Source: JAAYLC01 sp035654795
GTDB lineage: Bacteria; Bacteroidota; Bacteroidia; Flavobacteriales; Flavobacteriaceae
NCBI GenBank assembly: GCA_035654795.1
Contig: DASRWC010000007.1
Coordinates: 1-27,506 of the forward strand
Length of the DNA stretch: 27,506 nucleotides
Direction of reading: 5' to 3'
The notes beneath the pieces were generated by a model. It was not told the DNA's origin, did not search any database, and saw only the letters and a list, made by a program, of their open reading frames with translations. The position numbers and the translations under genes are program-made. The stretch's first letter is position 1. Each line of letters opens with the position of its first letter. Positions 14,835-22,434 of the stretch are shown one piece after another.

Positions 14835-17015
14835 ATGAAATTTCTACGCCTTCTTTTTATCCTCTTAGCCGCACCATTATTTGCGCAACAAGGAGGAATG
14901 TGGATTCCTTCCTTACTCGAAGGAATGAATGAAACAGAAATGAAAAACCTGGGAATGAAAATGTCTGCAAAAGATATTTACGACGTAAATAATTCCAGTC
15001 TTAAAGATGCCATCGTTCATTTCAATGGAGGATGCACATCTGAAATCATTTCAAATAAAGGTCTCCTCCTCACCAATCACCACTGCGGGTATTCTCAAAT
15101 TCAAAATCACTCCAGCATAGAACACGATTATTTACAAGATGGATTCTGGGCTGCGAGCTTAAAAGACGAACTTCCAAATCCGGGAGTTACTGCCACCTTT
15201 ATTGTTCGCATAGAAGATGTGACCGATAAAATTATGTCAGGAATCACAGCTACAATGGAAGAGGTCGAAAAACAACGTATTATTGAAACCAATATCCAAC
15301 AAGTAGTTGCCAATTCTCCCAAAGAATCCTATCAAGAAAACAGAGTGAGATCCTTCTATGAAGGAAATCAATATATGCTATTTGTGGTAGAAATATACAA
15401 AGATGTTCGACTGGTTGGTGCCCCTCCTTCCTCCATTGGAAAATATGGAAGTGACACCGATAACTGGGTGTGGCCAAGACATACCGGAGATTTTGCGCTG
15501 TTCCGAATCTATGCCGACCAAAATAATAAACCGGCCGATTATTCTGAAAACAACATTCCATACACTCCAAAACATCACCTACCTATTTCTTTGGACGGTG
15601 TGGCCGAGAATGATTTCACCATGGTTTTCGGATTCCCCGGTATGACAGACGAATACCTCCCCGCTGTAGCCATTGAGCAAATAATCAACACCATAAATCC
15701 GGCAAGAAACCAGATCCGAACCAAAGCATTGGCTATTGTAGATGAATATATGCGAAATGATCAGCAAATTAAAATTCAGTATGCCTCTAAATTTGCGAGC
15801 ATTGCCAACTACTGGAAAAAATGGCGAGGAGAAACGCAAGGTTTAAAGAAATCTAATGCCGTTCAAATTAAAAAACAACAAGAGAGGGCGCTTACGTCTG
15901 AAATAAAGAAGAAAGGAAAACAGGCGGAATACGGACAACTACTGCCGCAATTTGAAACTTTATACAACCAAATTGAACCCTATGCTCTAGCACGAGAATA
16001 TTTTATGGAAACGGCATTGCGAAATGTTGACTTACTGCGAATGGCTTTTCAAACATATCAGTTAAAAAACAGCTATGCACAACGCGGTGCGCAATCTTTC
16101 GGGGACAGACGAGATAACTTGTTAAACTCGTTCCGATCGCAGTTTAAAAATTATAATGCCAATGTAGATAAAGATGTTTTTGAAGCATTGATTGCACTCT
16201 ATGCCAAAGAAGTACCTGCCCAATTCCTTCCGGAAGAACTGCAAAAGGTGGATGCACACCAACTGACAGAAAAGATCTATAAAACTTCGGCATTTACCAA
16301 TTTTGATGCTCTTGAGAAGTTGCTAACCGGAAATGCCGAGGAAGTAATTAGCCGACTTGAAAAGGATCCGGGTTTCCTAATTATAGCTGCAATGGCCGAT
16401 GCATATTTTGAAAAAGTAGCGCCACAGTATGACGAAATTCAATTAAATATAACCGCATTAAAAAGAGATTATATGAAAGCACTTATGGAGTTAAGTCCAA
16501 AAGAAGCACGTATTTTCCCAAATGCTAACAGCACGATGAGGATCACATACGGTCAAGTAAAAGGGTACAGTCCCGCCGACGCTGTTTATTATGAACCGGT
16601 GACACATTTGGAAGGGGTAATGGAAAAATATGTTCCGGGTGATTATGAATTTGACCTTCCACAAAAATTGATCGAGCTCTACAACAAGAAAGACTTTGGA
16701 ATTTATGTAGATGAAAATGGAAAAGTTCCTGTAAATTTTATCGGAACAAACCATACCACAGGAGGTAACAGCGGAAGCCCGGCTATTGATGCTCACGGAA
16801 ACCTTATCGGGTTAAATTTTGACCGCGTATGGGAAGGAACTATGAGCGATTATTATTATGACCCGGCGATTTCTCGAAACATTATGGTAGATATCCGGTA
16901 TGTATTGTTTATCACCGATAAGTTTGCAGGTGCAAAACATCTAATTGATGAAATGACTCTTGTTCATCCTAAAAAAGAAACGGGAAAAAAGAAGAATAAG
17001 AGAAAAAAGAAGTAA
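14835..17015 (+). CDS. S46-family dipeptidyl peptidase, DPP11-like
   Basis: A secreted serine peptidase of family S46 that removes dipeptides from the N-terminus of oligopeptides in the periplasm. Signal peptide: MKFLRLLFILLAAPLFA, cleaved before QQGGMW. Catalytic His83 lies in TNHHCGY, Asp219 in RHTGDFALF, and Ser646 in GGNSGSPAID (codon 16770). The residue 18 after the Ser is Arg664 (NFDRVWEG, codon 16824). In Porphyromonas, Arg at this place (R673 of DPP11) gives Asp/Glu specificity while DPP7 has Gly, so this is probably an acidic-residue DPP11. The last 14 residues are mostly Lys/Arg, an unusual tail. An in-frame ATG at 14802 is rejected because the signal peptide starts at 14835 and TATCTTG (14805-14811) resembles a -7 box. 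Length 726 fits the family. Confidence 0.93.
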   Translation: MKFLRLLFILLAAPLFAQQGGMWIPSLLEGMNETEMKNLGMKMSAKDIYDVNNSSLKDAIVHFNGGCTSEIISNKGLLLTNHHCGYSQIQNHSSIEHDYLQDGFWAASLKDELPNPGVTATFIVRIEDVTDKIMSGITATMEEVEKQRIIETNIQQVVANSPKESYQENRVRSFYEGNQYMLFVVEIYKDVRLVGAPPSSIGKYGSDTDNWVWPRHTGDFALFRIYADQNNKPADYSENNIPYTPKHHLPISLDGVAENDFTMVFGFPGMTDEYLPAVAIEQIINTINPARNQIRTKALAIVDEYMRNDQQIKIQYASKFASIANYWKKWRGETQGLKKSNAVQIKKQQERALTSEIKKKGKQAEYGQLLPQFETLYNQIEPYALAREYFMETALRNVDLLRMAFQTYQLKNSYAQRGAQSFGDRRDNLLNSFRSQFKNYNANVDKDVFEALIALYAKEVPAQFLPEELQKVDAHQLTEKIYKTSAFTNFDALEKLLTGNAEEVISRLEKDPGFLIIAAMADAYFEKVAPQYDEIQLNITALKRDYMKALMELSPKEARIFPNANSTMRITYGQVKGYSPADAVYYEPVTHLEGVMEKYVPGDYEFDLPQKLIELYNKKDFGIYVDENGKVPVNFIGTNHTTGGNSGSPAIDAHGNLIGLNFDRVWEGTMSDYYYDPAISRNIMVDIRYVLFITDKFAGAKHLIDEMTLVHPKKETGKKKNKRKKK

Positions 17016-17037
17016 TTAAAACAGCTGTTTAGCATCA

Positions 17038-17076
17038 AAAAAGCCACGAATAACTAATTGTCATTCGTGGCTTTTT
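17038..17076. terminator. Hairpin terminator after the S46 gene, possibly bidirectional
   Basis: AAAAAGCCACGAAT (17038-17051) and ATTCGTGGCTTTTT (17063-17076) form a perfect 14-bp stem with an 11-nt loop and flanking A and T runs. It lies 22 bp past the S46 stop and downstream of the leftward M3 gene, so it could serve both. Confidence 0.88.
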
Positions 17077-17159
17077 GTTTCAACTCATTTAGATCAATTA
17101 CATCAACTTATTTAAGTTTAAATCTAAATTCAAGTTCTGATTCAAGTGCAATTCGTCTC

Positions 17160-19274
17160 TTATTTCACGCCTCTTGCTTTCAATAAAGGACCTATTTCCG
17201 GATTTCTTCCGCTCCAGTTTCTGTACACTTCATCAAGTGGTTCTGTATCTCCTTTAGACAATACCATTTCACGGAATCGTTGACCATTTTCGCGAGTCAA
17301 TCCACCATGGGTTTCAAACCAATTGCGTGCATCGTGATCAAGCATCTCAGTCCATAGATATGAATAATATCCTGCGGCATAACCTCCGGAGAATATGTGG
17401 GCGAAATAAGTAGATCTGTAACGTGGGGGAACTGCGTGAACAACATCTAACTTCGTGCGACTTAATGCCTCCTTCTCAAAAGCATTCACATCATCAATTG
17501 TTTTGTCAGCCCCAATGGTATGCCATTCAAAATCAAGGTTAGAAGAAGCCAAATTCTCTGTGAGACTGTATCCTTGATTAAAGGTGCCTGATTTCTTTAT
17601 CTTATCTATCAATTCCTGAGGAATTTGAGCACCTGTTTCATAATGCACGGCATAATTTTTTAACACCTCGGGATGCAACGCCCAAACCTCATTAAATTGA
17701 GAAGGGAATTCAACAAAATCTCTGGAGACTGCTGTACCACTTAAAGAAGGATATTTCTGATTAGCAAAAAATCCGTGCAATGCATGACCGAATTCATGGA
17801 ACATAGTGCTTACTTCATCAAAAGTTAGAAGTGCCGGATCCCCCGCTGATGGTTTCGGATAATTACAAACATTATAAATGACAGGTTTTTTCTCATATAG
17901 ATGAGATTGGGTCACAAAATTAGACATCCACGCCCCTCCTCTTTTACTAGGGCGAGCAAAGAAATCGGTATAAAACAATCCCAGCGGGTCTCCGTTTTCT
18001 TCAAATACCTCATAGACTTGAACATCTTCGTGATATACCGGAATGTCTTTTCGTTCTTTGAAAGTGATTCCGTATAGTTTAGTGGCCGCAAAAAATACAC
18101 CATCATGCAAAACCTTGTTGATCTCAAAATAAGGTTTTAACTGATCTTCGTCTAAATCATATTTCTCCTTGCGCACCATCTCGGCATAATAGTTCCAATC
18201 CCACGGCTCCACCGTTAAATCAACTCCATGCGCTTTAGCCATTTTTTGAATCTCTGCCGACTCCTGAGCGGCACGTTTGGTAGCCCCGGGAATCAATTGA
18301 GCAAAAAATGCCCGCACATTTTCCGGATTTTTAGCCATGGTTTCCTGAAGGCTCCATTCAGCATAATTCTTAAATCCGAGAAGAGCAGCCTTTTTGGCTC
18401 TCAGCTCTACAATTTCTTTTACAATAGGCCGCGTATCATGAGAACCTGTAGCTCGCTCCCATCCTGCCATAAATAATTTTTCTCTACTCTCGCGTTTGTC
18501 CATAGATTGAAGCAAAGGTTGTTGAGTAGTATTTAATAATGCTACTTTATAACCCTCTCCATCTTTATTTTCAAGAGCATTTAATCGTTTTTCATCCAGG
18601 CCGGCTAAGTCTTCTTTATTAGCGAAAATAACTGCACCATTATTATTAGCAGCTAAAAGAGTTTTACCAAACTGTGTGGTTAAGGTTGCAAGGCGTGCAT
18701 TATATTCCTTTAGCTTCGCTTTGTCTTCATCAGAAAGATTGGCTCCAGCAATTACAAAATCCGTGTAATATTTTTCCAGTAAACGTTTTGATTCTGAATC
18801 AAGTCCCAGATTATCCCTGTTTTCATACAGAGTTTTTACGCGTTGAAACAGCTTATCGTTGAGATAAATACCATCCGATAAGTCTGAAAATTGAGGTGCT
18901 AACTCTTCTGACACCGCCTGAATCTCATCATTGGTATCAGCAGAAGAAAGTGCACTAAAAACCGATCTGGTTCTGTCTAACATTTCACCACTTTTCTCTA
19001 AAGCTATAATGGTATTTTCAAATGTTGGCTGATCAACATTTTCCGCTATAGCCTGAATATTCTCTTTTTTCTGTTTAATTCCTTCCAAAAGTGCAGGACG
19101 GAAATGTTCTGTTTTAATCTTTGAGAAATCCGGTGCATAATATGGAAGTGAACTCTCTGCGAAAAACGGGTTATCTGTGTCCATCTCTGTGTCTGTTACA
19201 TTAGTTTCTTGCTTGTTTTCCTTGCAACCGATAATTACGGCCGCCAAAAGAAAAACGCCAAGGTATTTTTTCAT
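17160..19274 (-). CDS. dcp: M3-family peptidyl-dipeptidase (Dcp-like) lipoprotein
   Basis: A zinc metallopeptidase that removes C-terminal dipeptides from oligopeptides (Dcp) or cuts short peptides (oligopeptidase A class). The active site is the M3 signature FHEFGHALHG with HEFGH at residues 493-497, followed by Glu522 in DFVEFPSQ, the usual third ligand about 25 residues on. The end has YRSTYFAHIFSGGYAAGYYSYLW (as two parts, YRSTYFAHIF and GGYAAGYYSYLW), the substrate-binding Tyr/His region. The N-terminus MKKYLGVFLLAAVIIGC is a lipoprotein signal with Cys17, so the enzyme is anchored in the envelope rather than cytosolic as in E. coli. The frame extends 49 codons further upstream, but the lipoprotein signal fixes the ATG at 19274. 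Length 704 is typical. It is convergent with the S46 gene and divergent from the DUF3810 gene. Confidence 0.92.
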   Translation of the reverse strand: MKKYLGVFLLAAVIIGCKENKQETNVTDTEMDTDNPFFAESSLPYYAPDFSKIKTEHFRPALLEGIKQKKENIQAIAENVDQPTFENTIIALEKSGEMLDRTRSVFSALSSADTNDEIQAVSEELAPQFSDLSDGIYLNDKLFQRVKTLYENRDNLGLDSESKRLLEKYYTDFVIAGANLSDEDKAKLKEYNARLATLTTQFGKTLLAANNNGAVIFANKEDLAGLDEKRLNALENKDGEGYKVALLNTTQQPLLQSMDKRESREKLFMAGWERATGSHDTRPIVKEIVELRAKKAALLGFKNYAEWSLQETMAKNPENVRAFFAQLIPGATKRAAQESAEIQKMAKAHGVDLTVEPWDWNYYAEMVRKEKYDLDEDQLKPYFEINKVLHDGVFFAATKLYGITFKERKDIPVYHEDVQVYEVFEENGDPLGLFYTDFFARPSKRGGAWMSNFVTQSHLYEKKPVIYNVCNYPKPSAGDPALLTFDEVSTMFHEFGHALHGFFANQKYPSLSGTAVSRDFVEFPSQFNEVWALHPEVLKNYAVHYETGAQIPQELIDKIKKSGTFNQGYSLTENLASSNLDFEWHTIGADKTIDDVNAFEKEALSRTKLDVVHAVPPRYRSTYFAHIFSGGYAAGYYSYLWTEMLDHDARNWFETHGGLTRENGQRFREMVLSKGDTEPLDEVYRNWSGRNPEIGPLLKARGVK

Positions 19275-19405
19275 GGTAAAATTGATTTTAAGATTGCGCA
19301 TAAAGATACTATTTTCCGGAAAGACATAATGAGGCAATAAGCCAAGGATGCAAAACAACCTAATCAAAGATTTTCGATATTTGTTATTTACACTGCCACA
19401 CAAGA

Positions 19406-20488
19406 ATGTCAAGAAAATCAAACTACAAAAAATCTCACCTAATCCTGACCGGATTGTTGGTAGTGCAAATCATCGGTTTGCAAATCCTAAAGAAATACCC
19501 GAACGTGGTGGAAACTTATTATAGTCTCGGATTCTATCCCCTTGTTTCGGGTCTTGCCCGCTATCTTTTCGGATGGATTCCTTTTTCCGTAGGAGATGTT
19601 TTTTATACCGGACTCACTCTTTTAGCTTTCCGATGGATCATAATCAATTTCAAAAAACGGAAACGGAAACCTATGGGGCTTATTTTGGAAATAACATCCA
19701 CCATTTCCGTGGTGTATTTCATGTTTCACCTGCTTTGGGGTTTAAATTATTACCGCCTTCCGTTACATCAATCTCTGGGAATCGGAAATGAATATACCTA
19801 TGAACAATTGGTTACTACCACTAAAACCTTCATCACCAAGAGTAACGAACTTCATAAATCATTGGCGCCCAATGACAGTACCATTGCTCCGGTGCCTTAC
19901 ACACAACGCGAGTTTTTTGATCTCACCTCTGGTGGATTTCATAATTTACAAAAAGAATTTCCAAACCTACAATACCAGCCTCGAAGCATCAAGAAAAGCC
20001 TTTGGTCAACGCTCTTAAGCTATATGGGATATAGCGGATACCTCAATCCTTTTTCCGGAGAAGCACAGGTAAATGGCCGAATCCATTTCTATAAATTTCC
20101 GGTAGTAGCCTGCCACGAAGAAGCTCATCAAATTGGTTTTGCCGCCGAAAATGAAGCTAATTTTATTGCCATACTTGCCACACTCAAGAATGATGATCCC
20201 TATTTACAATATGCCGGTGCTATCTTTGCTTTAAGATACCTTTTGAATGATGTTGCCGGACAAGATAGGGAGGAATTTGAGAAACTTCGTGCTGCCGTAG
20301 CTCCGGGAATTCTCTTATCCTACAAAGAATCCGATCAATTCTGGGATGATTTTGACAATCCGTTTGACAAAGTTTTTCACGCCTTTTTCGACGGATTTCT
20401 AAAAGCCAGCAATCAAAGCAAAGGTATTCGCAGTTATAATTATGTTGTTGCATTATTAGCGAATTGGGATTTCGGACAGATGGATTAA
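19406..20488 (+). CDS. DUF3810-family membrane protein with HEXXH motif
   Basis: A 360-residue protein that I place in DUF3810. Three hydrophobic segments fall in the first 120 residues (about 11-28, 60-80 and 91-114), followed by a soluble domain. That domain contains CHEEAHQIGFAAENEANF with HEEAH at residues 237-241 and acidic residues at 248 and 250, the look of a zinc metallopeptidase active site (HEXXH plus a downstream Glu). Enzyme activity is inferred, not shown for this family as far as I know. The end is rich in aromatic and acidic residues (FWDDFDNPFDKVFHAFF). The start ATG at 19406 lies 131 bp from the divergent M3 gene, so both promoters lie in that gap. Its neighbours are peptidases, which fits but does not prove a proteolytic role. 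Confidence 0.8.
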   Translation: MSRKSNYKKSHLILTGLLVVQIIGLQILKKYPNVVETYYSLGFYPLVSGLARYLFGWIPFSVGDVFYTGLTLLAFRWIIINFKKRKRKPMGLILEITSTISVVYFMFHLLWGLNYYRLPLHQSLGIGNEYTYEQLVTTTKTFITKSNELHKSLAPNDSTIAPVPYTQREFFDLTSGGFHNLQKEFPNLQYQPRSIKKSLWSTLLSYMGYSGYLNPFSGEAQVNGRIHFYKFPVVACHEEAHQIGFAAENEANFIAILATLKNDDPYLQYAGAIFALRYLLNDVAGQDREEFEKLRAAVAPGILLSYKESDQFWDDFDNPFDKVFHAFFDGFLKASNQSKGIRSYNYVVALLANWDFGQMD

Positions 20489-20569
20489 GAATCGCAGCTT
20501 CATTGAGAAATTAACATAGGTTAAGAAGATAAATTTCCCGCCTTCTTATCTTTACTCAAAAAGAAAATT

Positions 20570-21598
20570 ATGGAATTAGGAATTGGTTTATTCGGAGATC
20601 AAACGTTTGACCCGGCTTCCGGACAATATCAGAGTCCAAAAGAACGACTGGCGCAGATTGTAGAACAAGTTAAACTGGCAGACCAACTGGGCGTGGATGT
20701 GCTCTCACTTGGAGAACATCATCGGCCGGACTATGCGGTGTCTTCAACTGAGATAGTATTAGCAACATTGGCAGGAGTGACCAAAAATATCATTCTTGGA
20801 AGTGGCGTTACGGTTCTTAGTTCAGCAGATCCCGTTAAAGTTTACCAGGATTATGCAACTCTGGATTTACTCTCTGATAGAAGGGCTGAAATAACGGCCG
20901 GACGAGGAAGCTTTATAGAATCTTTTCCGCTCTTTGGATATGATTTGAAAGATTATGGATCTCTATTTGAAGAGAAACTTGAACTTCTGGTTCATTTAAA
21001 CGAAAACGAAGTCATCAACTGGAGTGGAAAACATCGCGCCTCCATTGTAAACCAAACTATTTATCCGCGTCCGGAAAGGAAATTACCGGTTTGGATTGCC
21101 GTAGGCGGAACTCCGGAATCTGTTATCCGTGCCGCACGACTTGGCCTTCCCATCATATTCGCAATCATTGGAGGAAGATGGAAGCAGTTTAGACCGCTGA
21201 TCGACTTGTATAAGAGTCAATATACAACTTACGGTCATGACTATGACAAAATGGAAATTGCTGTCCATTCTCATACTTTTATTGATAAATCAAAAGAAAA
21301 ATTAATTGAAAGTTATTTTCCGTATTACGCCGCTCAAATGGATCGAATTGGACGTGATCGAGGATGGAATCCCTACACAAAAATGCAGTTTGAAGGCGGA
21401 ATGACTCCCGAAGGAGCCTTGTTTATGGGAGACGTAAATCAAGTGGCAGAAAAAATTATAGAATTGATAGAAACCTTCGGACTAACGCGTTTTGTAGCGC
21501 ATATGGACATCGGAGGACCCAAGCATTCCGATATGATGCAAGCGATCGAACTTTATGGAGATAAGGTGATTCCTATGGTACGAAAAGCTGTGAGTTAA
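20570..21598 (+). CDS. LLM-class flavin-dependent oxidoreductase
   Basis: A 342-residue TIM-barrel enzyme of the bacterial luciferase-like monooxygenase family, using FMN or F420-like flavin. Seen: N-terminal strand MELGIGLFGD, then AEQVKLADQLGVDVLSLGEHH-like stretch (VEQVKLADQLGVDVLSLGEH), TKNIILGSGVTVLSSADPVKVYQDYATLDLLSDRRAE (parts ILGSGVTVLSSADPVKVYQD and LDLLSDRRAEITAGRGS), and PVWIAVGGTPES. These are the usual phosphate- and flavin-binding parts of this family. The substrate cannot be told from sequence. Cytosolic, normal length. TATCTTTA at 20547-20554 is one base off the -7 consensus and may be its promoter. It is convergent with msrA, stop to stop 20 bp. Confidence 0.9.
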   Translation: MELGIGLFGDQTFDPASGQYQSPKERLAQIVEQVKLADQLGVDVLSLGEHHRPDYAVSSTEIVLATLAGVTKNIILGSGVTVLSSADPVKVYQDYATLDLLSDRRAEITAGRGSFIESFPLFGYDLKDYGSLFEEKLELLVHLNENEVINWSGKHRASIVNQTIYPRPERKLPVWIAVGGTPESVIRAARLGLPIIFAIIGGRWKQFRPLIDLYKSQYTTYGHDYDKMEIAVHSHTFIDKSKEKLIESYFPYYAAQMDRIGRDRGWNPYTKMQFEGGMTPEGALFMGDVNQVAEKIIELIETFGLTRFVAHMDIGGPKHSDMMQAIELYGDKVIPMVRKAVS

Positions 21599-21618
21599 AC
21601 CCAAAAGAAGAGCATTAG

Positions 21619-22143
21619 TTATTTAACCTTATCCGCATACAGTTTTTTCAGTTTGGCAACCTTAGGTGAAATAACATATTGGCAATAGGCCTGCTCCGGC
21701 TTTCGGGCGTAATATTCGTAGTGTTCTTTCTCTGCCGGGAAAAATTTCTCAAACGGCTTCAATTCGGTCACAATTCGATTTTCGTACACTTCACCCATTT
21801 CCGAAAGCACAGATTCCGCAACTTCTTTCTGATGCTCATCGTGATAAAATATCACCGATCGGTATTGTGTACCTACATCGGCACCTTGTCTGTTGAGCGT
21901 GGTTGGATCATGAGTGGTCATAAAAATTTCAAGAAGTTCCTTATAACTAATGATTTCGGGATCAAAAGAAACCTGTATCACTTCTGCATGTCCGGTAAGT
22001 CCGCTACATACCTCGCGATAAGTAGGCGTTCCCGGCACAGTTCCACCTGCATAACCCGGAACTACTTTTTCCACACCTTTTACTCGATCAAAAACGGCTT
22101 CGGTACACCAAAAACATCCGCCACCTATTGTCATTGTTTTCAT
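21619..22143 (-). CDS. msrA: Peptide methionine (S)-S-oxide reductase MsrA
   Basis: Repairs oxidised methionine by reducing the S-sulfoxide. The active site GGCFWCTEAVF has the catalytic Cys10 and a second Cys13 (GCFWC type). Other family marks: VVPGYAGG near residue 28, SGLTGHAEVIQVSFDP, DPTTLNRQGADVGTQYRSVIF (in two parts, DPTTLNRQGADVG and TQYRSVIF), and a further Cys in QAYCQYVI that could act in resolution. Length 174 is that of the short bacterial form with no fused MsrB. No signal peptide, so cytosolic. TATATTTC upstream on the minus strand is a weak match to the -7 box. Confidence 0.95.
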   Translation of the reverse strand: MKTMTIGGGCFWCTEAVFDRVKGVEKVVPGYAGGTVPGTPTYREVCSGLTGHAEVIQVSFDPEIISYKELLEIFMTTHDPTTLNRQGADVGTQYRSVIFYHDEHQKEVAESVLSEMGEVYENRIVTELKPFEKFFPAEKEHYEYYARKPEQAYCQYVISPKVAKLKKLYADKVK

Positions 22144-22187
22144 AATGCAATTTTTCTTTAGAATATGAAATATAGAAAAAAGAGCAG

Positions 22188-22263
22188 AGAGAATAGAAAA
22201 GAGATCAGAATTTAACCTGCAATTGTGTTTTGGTCATGGAGAGAGTAGAGAATAGAGAAGAGA
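22188..22263. repeat. Purine-rich direct repeat pair
   Basis: AGAGAATAGAAAAGAGA (22188-22204) and AGAGAATAGAGAAGAGA (22247-22263) match at 16 of 17 positions, 59 bp apart, each embedded in a longer A/G run. Confidence 0.7.
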
Positions 22264-22338
22264 AAATTGTACTTCCCTAAATAGCGTTGACCCTTTTGGT
22301 TAATAATTCATTTGCTTTAGTTACTATCTGACAATTAT

Positions 22339-22399
22339 GAGCCTGAGGTTCTTTTCTTGGTTTAAAAATTCGAATCTGTCGTGATTCAGCCTCAGGCTC
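22339..22399. repeat. 10-bp inverted repeat with inner stem (possible hairpin past tamL)
   Basis: GAGCCTGAGG (22339-22348) and CCTCAGGCTC (22390-22399) are perfect complements with 41 nt between. Inside, GAATC and GATTC can form a second small stem near the right arm. It starts 35 bp past the tamL stop on that strand. There is no T run, so it is not a classic terminator. Confidence 0.6.
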
Positions 22400-22410
22400 C
22401 AAGCAACTTC

Positions 22411-22434
22411 AAGTTCAAATTCAAGTTCAAATTC
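22411..22434. repeat. Perfect 12-mer tandem repeat at the tamL 3' end
   Basis: AAGTTCAAATTC occurs twice head to tail, reaching the tamL stop codon. Its permutation AAATTCAAGTTC also occurs at 17126-17137, just past the stop of the leftward M3 gene. Confidence 0.75.

Larger units (their letters stand above)
22144..22433. other. 290-bp non-coding spacer between tamL and msrA
   Basis: No coding frame here. It contains a degenerate purine-rich direct repeat (22188-22204 and 22247-22263), a 10-bp inverted repeat (22339-22348 and 22390-22399) and a 12-mer tandem repeat (22411-22434). The msrA promoter must lie at its left end. No tRNA or IS end is evident. Confidence 0.7.

Noticed and set aside
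19275..19421. 49-codon N-terminal extension of the M3 peptidase
   Set aside because: The lipoprotein signal begins at the ATG at 19274; the extension crosses the divergent start of the DUF3810 gene.
21679..22161. 160-codon plus-strand frame opposite msrA
   Set aside because: msrA is unmistakable on the other strand; the product resembles no family and has shadow-like composition.
22186..22434. CRISPR array or mobile-element end in the tamL-msrA spacer
   Set aside because: The repeats are too few, too short and irregularly spaced for CRISPR, and there is no transposase or target-site duplication.
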